From PHBD01 sp964578535 (GTDB lineage: Bacteria > Desulfobacterota > Syntrophia > Syntrophales > PHBD01), in NCBI GenBank assembly GCA_964578535.1, contig CAZODI010000017.1, positions 1-64,000 on the forward strand: a stretch of DNA of 64,000 nucleotides, read 5' to 3'. A program made the position numbers and the translations under genes. The stretch's first letter is position 1. Each line of letters starts with the position of its first letter. Below, piece by piece: positions 51,691 to 61,088 of this stretch. The notes below the pieces were generated by a model. It ran no database searches. It was not told where the DNA came from and saw only the letters and a list, made by a program, of their open reading frames with translations.

Positions 51691-52251
51691 TTGAAAGACC
51701 AGACCGACCGGCGGGAACAGATGGAAACGCTCCGGAAAAACAAGGAGCTCGCCAGGAAGTATGCCCTGATCGGAGAGGCCTTGCCGGCCTGCGCGGACGA
51801 GGGGAAACTCTTTGATACCCTCATCACGGCGGTCCGGGAGACCTTCGAGATTCCCTACGTGTGGCTTTCCCTGACGGACGCCCCGGAGGCGCTGGACCTC
51901 CTGGAAAAACTCCGCAGCGTCCCGTCGCTCAAGGACGCGCTGAACGTCGTCCGCCTGGAGACGCTCCAGGAGCTTCTGGGCGGCGGGGCGGCGCCCGTCC
52001 TGGCCAACGAGGGGCTCAAGCCCTTCTACCGGCTTCTCCCCCGGCGGCGGAAATTCTTCTTCAAGTCCATCGTGATGGCCCCGCTGATCCTGAAGGGCCG
52101 GGCCGTCGGCAGCCTCAACTCCGCCGATCCCTCTCCCGTCCGGTATCAGCCCGGCATGGACACGGGGCTCCTGGAGCAGCTGATGGCCATCGTGTCCCGC
52201 TGCCTGGAGGAAGAGCGGGCCGATGGAGCGGACGGTTCCCCCGAGTCCTGA
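51691..52251 (+). CDS. GAF/DUF484-like domain protein
   Basis: A 186-residue soluble protein starting TTG 51691 (AAGGAGGGAGC upstream). The N-terminal 30 residues are helical and charged. The rest resembles a DUF484-type GAF domain (FDTLITAVRETFEIPYVWLSL, then RKFFFKSIVMAPLILKGRAVGSLN). No catalytic output domain is present. It is convergent with ptsP, whose GAF domain is of a different type; the stops are 10 bases apart. Confidence 0.75.
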   Translation: MKDQTDRREQMETLRKNKELARKYALIGEALPACADEGKLFDTLITAVRETFEIPYVWLSLTDAPEALDLLEKLRSVPSLKDALNVVRLETLQELLGGGAAPVLANEGLKPFYRLLPRRRKFFFKSIVMAPLILKGRAVGSLNSADPSPVRYQPGMDTGLLEQLMAIVSRCLEEERADGADGSPES

Positions 52252-52260
52252 CGAATCCCT

Positions 52261-54591
52261 TTATCCCTGCACAGCCAGCGGGCCGATCCGCTCCTCCAGA
52301 AGGCGGACGATTCCCGCCGCCTCCTCCTCCCGGAGCACGTCCCGGAGGGTCTCCTCCGCCTCGGACCGCATCGTCTTCCGCAGCAGGTCCTTGACGACGG
52401 GGACCGCCGCGGCGTTCATGCTGAGCCGGTCGATTCCCATTCCCATGTAAAGGTAGGCCAGCCTGGGGTCCGCAGCGGACTCGCCGCAGATCTCCGCGGG
52501 GACGCCCCGTTCGCGGCAGACCGCGGCCACCCGGGCGATCGTGGCGATCACCGCCGGGTGCATGGGATTGTACAGGGGGGCTACCTTCTGGTTGTTCCGG
52601 TCCACCGCCAGCACATACTGGATCAGGTCGTTCGTGCCGATACTGACGAAGGCGGCGTACCTGAGAAGGTTTTCGAGAATCTCCACTGCCGCGGGGACTT
52701 CCACCAGGACCCCTGCCGGGATGTCCGCATCGAAGGGGATGCCCTGCCGGGCGAGAATCTCCTTCTCCTGTTCCAGGATGGCGAGGATCTCCCGGACCTC
52801 CGTGACGGAGGTGATCATGGGGAACAGGATCTGGAGCGGCCCCGATGTGGAGGCCCGAAGGATCGCCCGGATCTGTTCCCGGAAGATGTCCGTCAACTCC
52901 AGGGACACCCGGATGGACCGCCAGCCCAGGTAGGGATTGTCCTCTCTCGGATAGTCCATGTAGCCCAGGAATTTGTCGCCGCCCACGTCAAGAGTCCGGA
53001 TGGTCACCTGCCTTCCCCCGGCGCCCTTGAGAATCCGCCGGTACAGGTGGGCCTGCTCGTCCTCGGAGGGGAAGCGGGCCCGGGAAAGGAAGGGAAATTC
53101 CGTCCGGTACAGGCCGATGTGGTCGGCGCCGTACTTTTCCACCAGGTCCAGGTCCGACAGGAGCCCGATGTTGGCCCCCATGCGGACGTGGAAGCCGTCC
53201 AGGGTCACCGCCGGAAGGGTCCGGAGGCCGTCGAGCTGCTCGTTTCTCCGGATCTTTTCGTTCTCCATCCGCTGGTACTCGCGGACGACGAGACGGCTCG
53301 GATTCGGGAAGACGTACCCGGAGGTCCCGTCGACGATGACGAGGCCGTCCTCCCGGACCTCGTTCTGGACGCCCGGGACGCCGATCACCATGGGAATCTC
53401 GAAGGAGCGGGCAAGGATCGTGACGTGGGAGGTCTCGCCGCCCTTCGTCAGGACGATGCCCTTGAGGTTCTCCTGGCGGAAGCGGATCAACTCGGCCGGT
53501 GAGATGTTGGCGGCGACGAGGATGGTCTTCTTCTTGAACGAATGGACCTCCTCGTTGAACCCCAGGAGGTTGTCGAGGATCCGCTTGCCCACGACCTCGA
53601 TGTCGTGGCCCCGCTCCCGGAGATAGGGATCCTCGATGCGGGAAAACACCTTCGTGTAGTCCAGGACCGTCTCCTTCAGGGCGTACTCGGCGGCATAGCC
53701 CTTCCGGATGGTGTCGATGACCCTCTTCTTGAGGCCTCCGTCCCGGAGATACATCAGGTAGGCCTGGAAAATGGCCGCGTCGCCCGGCGAGAGCTCCTCC
53801 TGGAAATCGTAGAAGATGTGAAAGATCTGGTTCTCCGCTTCCTTGAGGGCCGCCTCGAACCGCGTGATCTCCAGCGGGACGTTGTCGATCTCCCGGAAAT
53901 AGACGTCCGCGAAGCCGAGGGTCTCCCGGTAGAAAAAGGCGTATCCTTCTGCAAATCCGGGTGAGACGGGGATGCCCCGGAGGGGGCCTTTTTTTCGTTC
54001 CTTTTTTTCCGACCGGGCCTTTTCCGCCTGCTCCAGGCGCTCCTTGAGGCCCGCCGTCTCCTCTTCCGTCCGCTTGAGATTCCGGAGCAGGACGGCGTAG
54101 GCCGCGGCCCCGGCGATCTGGGAGGCGATGGTGGAGAAAAGGGGGATGTCCGTCTCCTTGAGGGTGTCCGCCCGCTCCGTCTGCACCACCAGGACCCCCA
54201 GCATCTCACCGTGGTAGATCAGCGGCAGTCCCAGGAAAGAGCAGTATCGCTCCTCCCCGCTGTCCCGGAAGTGCTTGTAGCGGGGATGGCAGGTGGGGTT
54301 CTGCACCAGCAGGGGGGCCGACTCCTCGAGGACAAGGCCCGCCAGCCCCTCGTCGATGTTCATACAGACCCGTCCCACCGCCTCGGGGTTCAGGCCCACC
54401 GTGGCCACGAGGGTGAGGCAGTGGCGGTCCCGCTCCAGGAGGTAGATGGAGCAGACGTCCACCCCCATCTTCCGGGCCACCAGGCGCACCACCTCCTGGA
54501 GGGTCTGGTCCGCGTTGGCGGACGTGGAGATGATTCTTCCCACGTCCTCGATGATGGAAAAACCGATTCGTTCGCCCTCGGGACTGTCCAT
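52261..54591 (-). CDS. ptsP: GAF-domain phosphoenolpyruvate-protein phosphotransferase (PtsP, EI-Ntr)
   Basis: A 776-residue enzyme I of the nitrogen PTS. It has an N-terminal GAF domain (about 20-165), a charged linker (178-202) and the EI domains. The phosphohistidine is His389 in TKGGETSHVTILARS, and the PEP-binding region GLYRTEFPFLSRARFP and the catalytic Cys region EICGESAADPR are visible. EI-Ntr passes phosphate to NPr and EIIA-Ntr to signal nitrogen/carbon state. Its ATG is 3 bases after the acyl-CoA synthetase stop, so the two are co-transcribed. Confidence 0.93.
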   Translation of the reverse strand: MDSPEGERIGFSIIEDVGRIISTSANADQTLQEVVRLVARKMGVDVCSIYLLERDRHCLTLVATVGLNPEAVGRVCMNIDEGLAGLVLEESAPLLVQNPTCHPRYKHFRDSGEERYCSFLGLPLIYHGEMLGVLVVQTERADTLKETDIPLFSTIASQIAGAAAYAVLLRNLKRTEEETAGLKERLEQAEKARSEKKERKKGPLRGIPVSPGFAEGYAFFYRETLGFADVYFREIDNVPLEITRFEAALKEAENQIFHIFYDFQEELSPGDAAIFQAYLMYLRDGGLKKRVIDTIRKGYAAEYALKETVLDYTKVFSRIEDPYLRERGHDIEVVGKRILDNLLGFNEEVHSFKKKTILVAANISPAELIRFRQENLKGIVLTKGGETSHVTILARSFEIPMVIGVPGVQNEVREDGLVIVDGTSGYVFPNPSRLVVREYQRMENEKIRRNEQLDGLRTLPAVTLDGFHVRMGANIGLLSDLDLVEKYGADHIGLYRTEFPFLSRARFPSEDEQAHLYRRILKGAGGRQVTIRTLDVGGDKFLGYMDYPREDNPYLGWRSIRVSLELTDIFREQIRAILRASTSGPLQILFPMITSVTEVREILAILEQEKEILARQGIPFDADIPAGVLVEVPAAVEILENLLRYAAFVSIGTNDLIQYVLAVDRNNQKVAPLYNPMHPAVIATIARVAAVCRERGVPAEICGESAADPRLAYLYMGMGIDRLSMNAAAVPVVKDLLRKTMRSEAEETLRDVLREEEAAGIVRLLEERIGPLAVQG

Positions 54592-54594
54592 GGG

Positions 54595-56133
54595 TTACCG
54601 GATCTTTCCTTCCTTCTTGAGGACACCGCGGAGTTCCTTCTTGAGAACCTTGCCGATGATGTTCTTCGGCAGGGAGTCCCGGAAGTCGATGTACCGAGGC
54701 ACCTTGTAGGAGGCCATGTTCTGCCGGCACCAGTCCCGCAGCTCCTCTTCGCCGAGGGTCTCGCCGGGGCGGACCACGACGCAGGCCATGACCTCCTCCC
54801 CGTAGATCGGATCGGGGACCCCGACGACGGAGGCCTCAAGGATTTTCGGGTGGGTGAAGAGGATGCCCTCCAGCTCCTTGGGGTAGATGTTTTCACCGCC
54901 CCGGATGATCATCTCCTTTTTCCGGTCCACGATGAAGAGATAGCCGTCCTCGTCCCTGTAGGCCATATCTCCCGTGTGGAGCCAGCCGCCGCGGAGGGTC
55001 TGGGCGGTCTCCTCGGGCTTGTTGAAATAGCCCTTCATGACGTGGCCGCCGCGGATGGTGATCTCCCCGACCTCTCCCTGGGGGACCTCCCGATCGTCGT
55101 CGTCGACCAGCCGGATCTCGCTCTCCTCGAAAGGGATCCCGATGGAGCCGATTTTCCGGACGCCGTTGATGGGGTTGGCCGTGGCCCCGGCGGTTCCCTC
55201 CGTCAGGCCGTAGCCCTCGACGATGATCATGTGGAACATTTCCTCGAACCGGCGGATCGTCTCCACGGGCATCGGGGCGGCGCCGCAGACGCCGTAGCGC
55301 AGCGAGCTGACATCGACCTTTTCGCTCCCGGGGGTGTTCAGGAGGATCTGGTAGACCGTGGGAACGCCGCTGAAGATGTTGACCCGGTATTGGGCGACGG
55401 TGTCCCAGAAGTCGGAGGCGGAGAAATTCTTCCTCAGGACGATCTGGGCGCCCACGGCCATGGGGGCCGTGCCGGTGATGACGAGGCCGTTGACGTGGAA
55501 CAGGGGCAGAAAGCACATGACCACCTCCCGCTCGCTGATGTCGGCGAGCTTCGAGGCCTGCCAGGAGTTGGTCAGGATGTTGCCGTGGGACAGGAGGACC
55601 CCCTTGGGATTGCCCGTGGTGCCGGAGGTGTAGACGATGGTCGAGATGTCGTCCCAGCCGATGGGGACTTCTTGCAGGCGGTTGTCTCCCTTCAGGAGAT
55701 CGTCGAAGGACAGGTATCCCTCCGCCTCGAACCCCCGGGCGATCATGTGCTTCAGGGCGGGGGTCTCTCCGCGCACCCGGTCCGAGTGGGGCCGGTAAGG
55801 AGCGTCGACGAACAGGGCTGCGGCGCCGGAATCGTTGAGCAGGTACTGGATCTCGCCGGTCTGCCACCAGCAGTTGACGGGGCCGGCGATGGCGCCGAGC
55901 TTGATGATCCCGAAATAGACGTAGTAGAATTCGGGGCCGTTGTCCATGAGGAGGCACACCCGGTCCCCCTTCCGGATCCCCAGTTTCCTGAGGCCGTTCG
56001 CGACGAGGCTGCTCCTCTCGTCCAGCTGGCGATAGGTCACATCCTCATCGAGGAAGCGGATCACCGCCTTGTCGCCGAATCGTGCGGCCTGTGTCTCGAT
56101 CATGTCGCGCAGGTTCTTGAACGTGAAGTCCAT
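54595..56133 (-). CDS. long-chain/medium-chain fatty acid--CoA ligase (AMP-binding)
   Basis: A 512-residue adenylate-forming ligase. It has P-loop TIVYTSGTTGNPKGVLLSHG, the YGLTEGT motif, WLHTGDMAYRDEDGYL and the C-terminal KVPRYIDFRDSLPKNIIGKVLKK with the catalytic Lys. It activates a carboxylic acid to its CoA thioester; chain length cannot be told. Syntrophic deltaproteobacteria have many such genes. It is followed by ptsP and preceded by a short secreted-protein gene. Confidence 0.92.
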   Translation of the reverse strand: MDFTFKNLRDMIETQAARFGDKAVIRFLDEDVTYRQLDERSSLVANGLRKLGIRKGDRVCLLMDNGPEFYYVYFGIIKLGAIAGPVNCWWQTGEIQYLLNDSGAAALFVDAPYRPHSDRVRGETPALKHMIARGFEAEGYLSFDDLLKGDNRLQEVPIGWDDISTIVYTSGTTGNPKGVLLSHGNILTNSWQASKLADISEREVVMCFLPLFHVNGLVITGTAPMAVGAQIVLRKNFSASDFWDTVAQYRVNIFSGVPTVYQILLNTPGSEKVDVSSLRYGVCGAAPMPVETIRRFEEMFHMIIVEGYGLTEGTAGATANPINGVRKIGSIGIPFEESEIRLVDDDDREVPQGEVGEITIRGGHVMKGYFNKPEETAQTLRGGWLHTGDMAYRDEDGYLFIVDRKKEMIIRGGENIYPKELEGILFTHPKILEASVVGVPDPIYGEEVMACVVVRPGETLGEEELRDWCRQNMASYKVPRYIDFRDSLPKNIIGKVLKKELRGVLKKEGKIR

Positions 56134-56152
56134 CTCTTTTCCCTTTCAGCGG

Positions 56153-56596
56153 TTATTTTTTCTCCACACGGAGGATGAATCCGCCCCGGTGAGGGGTGTT
56201 TTCCCAGTAGTCGATGATGAAGGCGCTCAGAAAGACGTCTTCCGGACGGACCCCGGAGGCGAGGCTCGGGGTGATGAAGGACACGCTGTCCCCCGGTGCG
56301 AGAACGCGATAAAAGGATGCGAAACCGTCCTGCTCGTTGGTGCTGTAGAAAAGGATGATCCCAGGGATCGGGTCGGCGTCCCGGTCCGTGTCGGGCGAGA
56401 AGAAGGCGGCCCCGGACAGGGCCACGGTGTAGGGAACGCCGGGCGTGAGGCGGACCTTGAAGGCCCTGCTCTCGATGGACTCTTTGCTCTTCATGTGGAT
56501 GCAGTTCTTTTCGGCGTCGATGATGTAGTCCGCGGCCGGGGCGCCGGTGCACAACAGGAGAGAGATTGCCATTGCCAGCAGGAGTCGCTTTGCCAA
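56153..56596 (-). CDS. small secreted hypothetical protein
   Basis: A 147-residue protein starting TTG 56596 (AGGAGGAACCCCC upstream), which gives a normal signal peptide AKRLLLAMAISLLLCTGAPAADY. The upstream ATG at 56713 would add a stretch with no family logic. The mature part looks like beta-strand-rich segments (RAFKVRLTPGVPYTVALSG and VFLSAFIIDYWENTP). Function unknown; it is just upstream of the acyl-CoA synthetase on the same strand. Confidence 0.65.
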   Translation of the reverse strand: MAKRLLLAMAISLLLCTGAPAADYIIDAEKNCIHMKSKESIESRAFKVRLTPGVPYTVALSGAAFFSPDTDRDADPIPGIILFYSTNEQDGFASFYRVLAPGDSVSFITPSLASGVRPEDVFLSAFIIDYWENTPHRGGFILRVEKK

Positions 56597-56830
56597 GGGG
56601 GTTCCTCCTTTCGGGATACTATAGAAATAATAATAGTTTACGCGGCATGTCGGAGCAAGAATGTAGCAGATTGACCGGTTCTGCACAAGATTGATTGTTG
56701 ATTTTTGAATCAATTAAGGATGGCGGGAGGATGGAGAATGGGGACTGTGTAAGCCGCTGTTCCCGGGCTGGGGGAATGCGCGGGAACGGCTTCCCGCCAG
56801 GATTCGGCAGGAAGCCGGGAACTCTCGTGC

Positions 56831-57106
56831 TTACCCGACCATGAGCCGAATGGCGTCGACAACGGGATTCGTGAAGAGGGCCACCAGCACGGTATAGAGG
56901 GCGAACGAACCGACCGCTTCCGTCAGGTAGATTCTGGGGAAACGCTGCTTGAGGGAAACGATGAACATTCCGCCCAGTACCAGGCACCCGAACTGAAAAT
57001 ACGGGAAATTGTCCCTTCCTGCGGCGGCGTATTCGGCGAATCCGAACGAGGCGGTCAGACAGATCATGACCCCGACCAGGATGGCGACGTGCATGCTCTT
57101 TCTCAT
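56831..57106 (-). CDS. small membrane protein
   Basis: A 91-residue protein with AAGGAGG before ATG 57106. The first 25 residues could be a signal peptide or TM helix (VAILVGVMICLTASFGFAE), with two further hydrophobic stretches (CLVLGGMFIVSL and VGSFALYTVLVALF). No family is recognised. It lies alone upstream of the secreted-protein gene. Confidence 0.65.
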   Translation of the reverse strand: MRKSMHVAILVGVMICLTASFGFAEYAAAGRDNFPYFQFGCLVLGGMFIVSLKQRFPRIYLTEAVGSFALYTVLVALFTNPVVDAIRLMVG

Positions 57107-57311
57107 TTTACATACCTCCTTGGAAACTCTTCCTGTCTTTTATATATATGGCATGGAAGGTTCGTGCCAGATTTGCACATGAGCCGGGTGATATCTTCCA
57201 TCCTGTCGATATCGTTTATGTATGTGTTAATTCTGGCCTTCCCTCGGGCTGTGCCGGATTCTGGATCGAGGGTTTCTCCGTTTAACGAAACGTTCAATGT
57301 GAGGCTATCTG

Positions 57312-57340
57312 TTTACAATGCCCCCCGGTTGTGGTAATCA
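57312..57340 (+). promoter_or_regulatory. candidate promoter of the DUF47-PiT pair
   Basis: TTTACA (57312-57317), 17 bases, TAATCA (57335-57340), about 45 bases before the DUF47 ATG. It is a moderate match. No Pho-box repeats (CTGTCAT) are visible in the intergenic stretch 57107-57385, which otherwise appears AT-richer than its neighbours. Confidence 0.5.
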
Positions 57341-57385
57341 GCAAACGCCCCGCAGGCCATGACGGCCGGGAAGGAGTTGTAAGCC

Positions 57386-58006
57386 ATGATTTTCATTCCG
57401 AAAGAGGAGAAGTTTTTCGATCACTTCGAGGATCTTGCCGATAAGATCGAAGAAGGAGGACGCCTCTTCATGGAGATCGTGGAAAACTACGATCACTCCG
57501 AGGGGAAGATCTCCCGCATGAAGGAGATCGAGCACGAGGCGGACAAGATCACCCACCTGATCTATGAAAAGATGCACAAGACCTTCCTGACCCCGCTGGA
57601 CCGGGAAGACATCTACGCCCTGGCCAACAAGATGGACAGCATCCTCGACCTGATCGAGGCTGCCGCGGCGAGGATGTACCTCTACAAGGTCAAGACCACC
57701 TCACGGGAGATCCGGGAACTCGGAATCATCGTCAACAACTCCATCGCCCTGGTCAAAATGATCGTCCACGCCCTTCGCAACAAGAAGAACGCCGAGATGA
57801 TCATGAAGGCCTGCGTGGAGATCAACACCCTGGAAAACGAGGGAGACTACATCCTCCGTCAGGCCATGGCCCGCCTGTTCGAGCAGGAGGGGGACGTATT
57901 CGAGCTGATCAAGTGGAAAGAGATTCTCGAGCGTGTCGAGGAATCCATCGATACCTGCGAGGACGTTTCCAACATTGTGGAAGGCATCGTCCTGAAACAT
58001 GGTTAG
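57386..58006 (+). CDS. PhoU-like DUF47 family protein
   Basis: A 206-residue all-helical protein of the TIGR00153/DUF47 group (FFDHFEDLADKIEEGGRLFMEI, EHEADKITHLIYEKMHKTFLTPLDREDIYALANKMD). These resemble half-PhoU proteins and are nearly always next to PiT phosphate transporters, which they probably regulate. Its last 8 bases overlap the PiT gene start. Confidence 0.93.
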   Translation: MIFIPKEEKFFDHFEDLADKIEEGGRLFMEIVENYDHSEGKISRMKEIEHEADKITHLIYEKMHKTFLTPLDREDIYALANKMDSILDLIEAAAARMYLYKVKTTSREIRELGIIVNNSIALVKMIVHALRNKKNAEMIMKACVEINTLENEGDYILRQAMARLFEQEGDVFELIKWKEILERVEESIDTCEDVSNIVEGIVLKHG

Positions 58007-59155
58007 CGCTTCGCTGGCGATGGTGGTTTTCATCATCCTCATCGCCCTCGTCTTCGATTTTATCAACGGCTTTCACGACGCCGCGAATTCCATCTCCTGC
58101 GTTGTTTCCACCAGGGTCCTTTCTCCCCGTTACGCCGTCTACTGGGCCGCCCTCTTCAATTTCCTGGCGGCCTTCATGATCGGAGCCCCCGTCGCGAAGA
58201 CCATCGGGACCGGCATCGTCAACCCCGTCATCATCGACAACACCCTGATCCTCTCCGCCCTGGCGGGAGCAATCGTCTGGAACCTGATCACCTGGTGGTT
58301 CGGTCTCCCCAGCAGTTCTTCCCATGCCCTGATCGGGGGGCTCATCGGTGCCGGTATCGTGAAGGGAGGGGTGGCGTTCCTCGTCTGGGAGGGAATCATC
58401 AAGACGGCCAGCTTCATCGTTCTGTCGCCCACGATCGGTCTGGTGCTGGGATTCGTCTACATGGCCCTGGTCCTCAATCTGACCAGAAAATTTTCCGCCT
58501 CGCAGACGGACACGGTCTTCCGGAAGCTTCAGCTCGTCTCGGCGGCGGTCCACAGCCTCGGGCACGGAATGAACGACGCCCAGAAGACCATGGGCATCAT
58601 CGCCATTGTTCTCTTCAGCGGCGGCTACCTGGGGACGACCTTCTACATTCCCTTCTGGATCGTCCTGATGTGCAATTTTACGATCGCCCTGGGAACCATG
58701 GCGGGGGGCTGGAGGATCGTGAAGACCATGGGCACGCGCATCACCAAGCTGCGGCCCATCGGCGGATTTTCGGCGGAGACGGCCGCTGCGTCCTCCCTGA
58801 TCGGCGCCACCATCTTCGGCATCCCCGTGAGCACGACCCACACGATCACGGGGGCCATCATGGGTGTCGGCGCCACGAGGCGCCTCTCGGCGGTGCNNNN
58901 NNNNNNNNNNNNNNNNNNNNNNNNNNNNNNNNNNNNNNNNNNNNNNNNNNNNNNNNNNNNNNNNNNNNNNNNNNNNNNNNNNNNNNNNNNNNNNNNACGA
59001 TCACGGGGGCCATCATGGGTGTCGGCGCCACGAGGCGCCTCTCGGCGGTGCGATGGGGTGTCGCCGGAAACATCCTCTGGGCCTGGATCCTGACGATTCC
59101 GGTCTCCGCCCTGATCGCGGCGGTCTGTTTCCTGTTTCTGGATCAGATCTTCTGA
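57999..59155 (+). CDS. pit: PiT-family inorganic phosphate transporter, interrupted by scaffold gap
   Basis: A transporter of the Pit/PHO4 family. It has the N-terminal GFHDAANSISCVVSTRVLSP and central SLGHGMNDAQKTMGI motifs that repeat the PD001131 signature. About 10 TM helices are visible. A 100-N gap with identical 55-base flanks breaks it. Collapsing the artefact gives 334 codons with an intact frame to TGA 59153-59155, ending FLFLDQIF. It imports phosphate with H+ or Na+ and pairs with the overlapping DUF47 gene. Confidence 0.93.
58842..59051. other. 100-N gap (58897-58996) flanked by identical 55-base copies
   Basis: 58842-58896 equals 58997-59051. As at 13957, this is an unmerged contig overlap. 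The true sequence likely lacks both N and one copy, which restores the PiT reading frame. Confidence 0.95.
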
Positions 59156-59211
59156 GCATCCCGGGTTCCAGGCCTGCCCCTTTCCCGGGCCCCCGTGAGG
59201 CGGCGGGCGAG

Positions 59212-61002
59212 TCAGTCCGCTTCTTCGTCCCGCTCCCGTTTCCCGCGGAGGTAGCAGGCCGTCAGGCCCACCACGGCACCGAGGACGATCCCGGCGATGA
59301 CGGCCGTGCGAATCCGCCGGCGGCGCCGGATCCGCCTCCTTTCGGCGCGCTCCCGGATGGCCTTTTCCAGGAACTCTTTCCAGTCGGGGATCTCCTCCCG
59401 GGGCGGCAGGCTGTAGCAGCGCTTCCAGAGCTCCAGGTAGTCCCTTTTCTCTTCCTGCCAGCGGGCGTCGTCCCACCCCAGTTCCTCCCGGCAGATCCGG
59501 CCGGCCCCCTCCAGGATTTCCGCCCCGCCGCAGGGCAGGAGAAGCCCGATGCGGACGCGACGGAGCAGGAGGTCGTCCAGGTGCACCACCCCTTCCATCC
59601 GGCAGGCCCACCGCAACTCGGCCCACAGGGTGCTCGTCCCGGGAATGGCTTCCCGCTCCCCCTCCTTCGCGGCCGCCATCAGGAGGGGTGCCGCGGCCCC
59701 GTACCGGCCGACGATCCGCCGCTGCACCTCCGGTTCGAGTCCCGAGTCCGCCAGGATGTCCATGGCGACGGGATTCAGGGCCGGTGAATCCTCGATCGTG
59801 CCCAGGCGGCGTGCCGCATCCTCCGGCAGCCGGGATCGGATCGCCCGGAGGACGTCATGGGCGATCACCCGGAACGTGGTGAGCTTTCCCCCCGTCACCG
59901 TCAGGAGCCCCTCCTCCTCCCAGACGACGTGATCCCGGGATTCCTGTGACGGATCCGCCTTGCCCGTCCCGATGACGGGGCGGACGCCGGCGAAGGAGGA
60001 GATGACGTCCTCCGGCTTCAGGTCCAGGCCGGGAAACTGCGCCTCCACGGCGGCCATCAGGTAGGACGTTTCATCCGGCGAGATGGCGGGCTCTTCCTGA
60101 AGGTTCTCGAGGTGGTCCACGTCGGTTGTTCCCACGAGGGTGATCCCCTCCCAGGGGAAAATGAAGACCGGCCGGCCGTCGGCGGGATGGATGAAGCAGA
60201 GGGCCTGGGCCACGGGGATCCTCCAGGACGGAAAGATCAGGTGGCTGCCCCGGAGCGGACGCATCCGGGGCGGAGCGTGGACCCGGGAACGGAGGGTGTC
60301 CGCCCAGGCCCCCGTGGCGTTCACGACGACCCGGGCCCGCACCTCGGCCCGGCGGTTTCCCGCCAGGTCCCGGAGCACCGCCCCGGCGACGGTCCGCCGG
60401 CCCGACGACGGGTCTTCCTCGAAGAGGAGATCTTCGGCTGACACGTAATTGAGCACCTTGCCCCCGGCCTCCTCGGCCTCAAGGAGAATCCGCAGGACCA
60501 GGCGGGCGTCGTCGGTCTGGGCGTCACCGTAGCAGAAGCCCCCGCGGAGCCCTTCCCGGCTGATGTGCGGCGCCAGCAGCTGGAATTCCTCGGGCGGGTG
60601 GTAGGTGTGGTCCCAGCGCAGGGCCAGGAGGTCGTAGACGGACAGCCCGATGCCGTACAGGAGCCGCCCGGGTGAATTTCCCTCATAGACGGAGAGGAGA
60701 AAGCCGAGGGGATCGACAAGCCCCGGCCCTTCCGCCATGAGCTCCTGCCGCTCCTGGACGGCGGTGCGCGTCAGGAGCAGGTCGCCTTCCTTCAGGTATC
60801 GAAGCCCCCCGTGGACGAGCTTGGACGAGCGGCTGGACGTTCCCCAGGCGAAGTCTCTCTGCTCCACCAGCAGGGCCTGCAGGCCCAGCCGGACCGCCTC
60901 GCGGAGGAGCCCGGCGCCGGTGATTCCCCCGCCGACGATCAGGATGTCCCAGGGACGGCCCAGCTTCGACCAGATCCTGTCTCTTCCGGCAAATCCATCC
61001 AT
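59212..61002 (-). CDS. glpD: FAD-dependent glycerol-3-phosphate dehydrogenase, with C-terminal membrane anchor
   Basis: A 596-residue flavoprotein oxidising glycerol 3-phosphate to DHAP. It has the FAD motif ILIVGGGITGAGLLREAV (20-37), RSSKLVHGGLRYL, and VTGGKLTTFR in the C-terminal part. ATG 61002 is the start (GGGAGGAG). The last 32 residues, after an Arg-rich stretch, contain one hydrophobic helix (about 567-585, TAVIAGIVLGAVVGLTACYL) and a charged end; typical GlpD has no such tail. The substrate-side gene upstream is AGPS-like. Confidence 0.92.
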   Translation of the reverse strand: MDGFAGRDRIWSKLGRPWDILIVGGGITGAGLLREAVRLGLQALLVEQRDFAWGTSSRSSKLVHGGLRYLKEGDLLLTRTAVQERQELMAEGPGLVDPLGFLLSVYEGNSPGRLLYGIGLSVYDLLALRWDHTYHPPEEFQLLAPHISREGLRGGFCYGDAQTDDARLVLRILLEAEEAGGKVLNYVSAEDLLFEEDPSSGRRTVAGAVLRDLAGNRRAEVRARVVVNATGAWADTLRSRVHAPPRMRPLRGSHLIFPSWRIPVAQALCFIHPADGRPVFIFPWEGITLVGTTDVDHLENLQEEPAISPDETSYLMAAVEAQFPGLDLKPEDVISSFAGVRPVIGTGKADPSQESRDHVVWEEEGLLTVTGGKLTTFRVIAHDVLRAIRSRLPEDAARRLGTIEDSPALNPVAMDILADSGLEPEVQRRIVGRYGAAAPLLMAAAKEGEREAIPGTSTLWAELRWACRMEGVVHLDDLLLRRVRIGLLLPCGGAEILEGAGRICREELGWDDARWQEEKRDYLELWKRCYSLPPREEIPDWKEFLEKAIRERAERRRIRRRRRIRTAVIAGIVLGAVVGLTACYLRGKRERDEEAD

Positions 61003-61088
61003 ATCCACTCCTCCCAATATGCAGGCTCGGTATTGTACCTCTCCGTCCCGATGCGGCTGCGGTCCGCCGGAGCGACTCGGGACGGGTC

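Noticed and set aside
57148..57165. Sigma-54 promoter candidate (TGGCATGGAAGGTTCG)
   Set aside because: The GG-to-GC spacing and the GC element do not fit.
57103..57297. 64-residue minus-strand frame between the small membrane protein and DUF47
   Set aside because: No good ribosome site, no recognisable features; it covers the likely promoter region.
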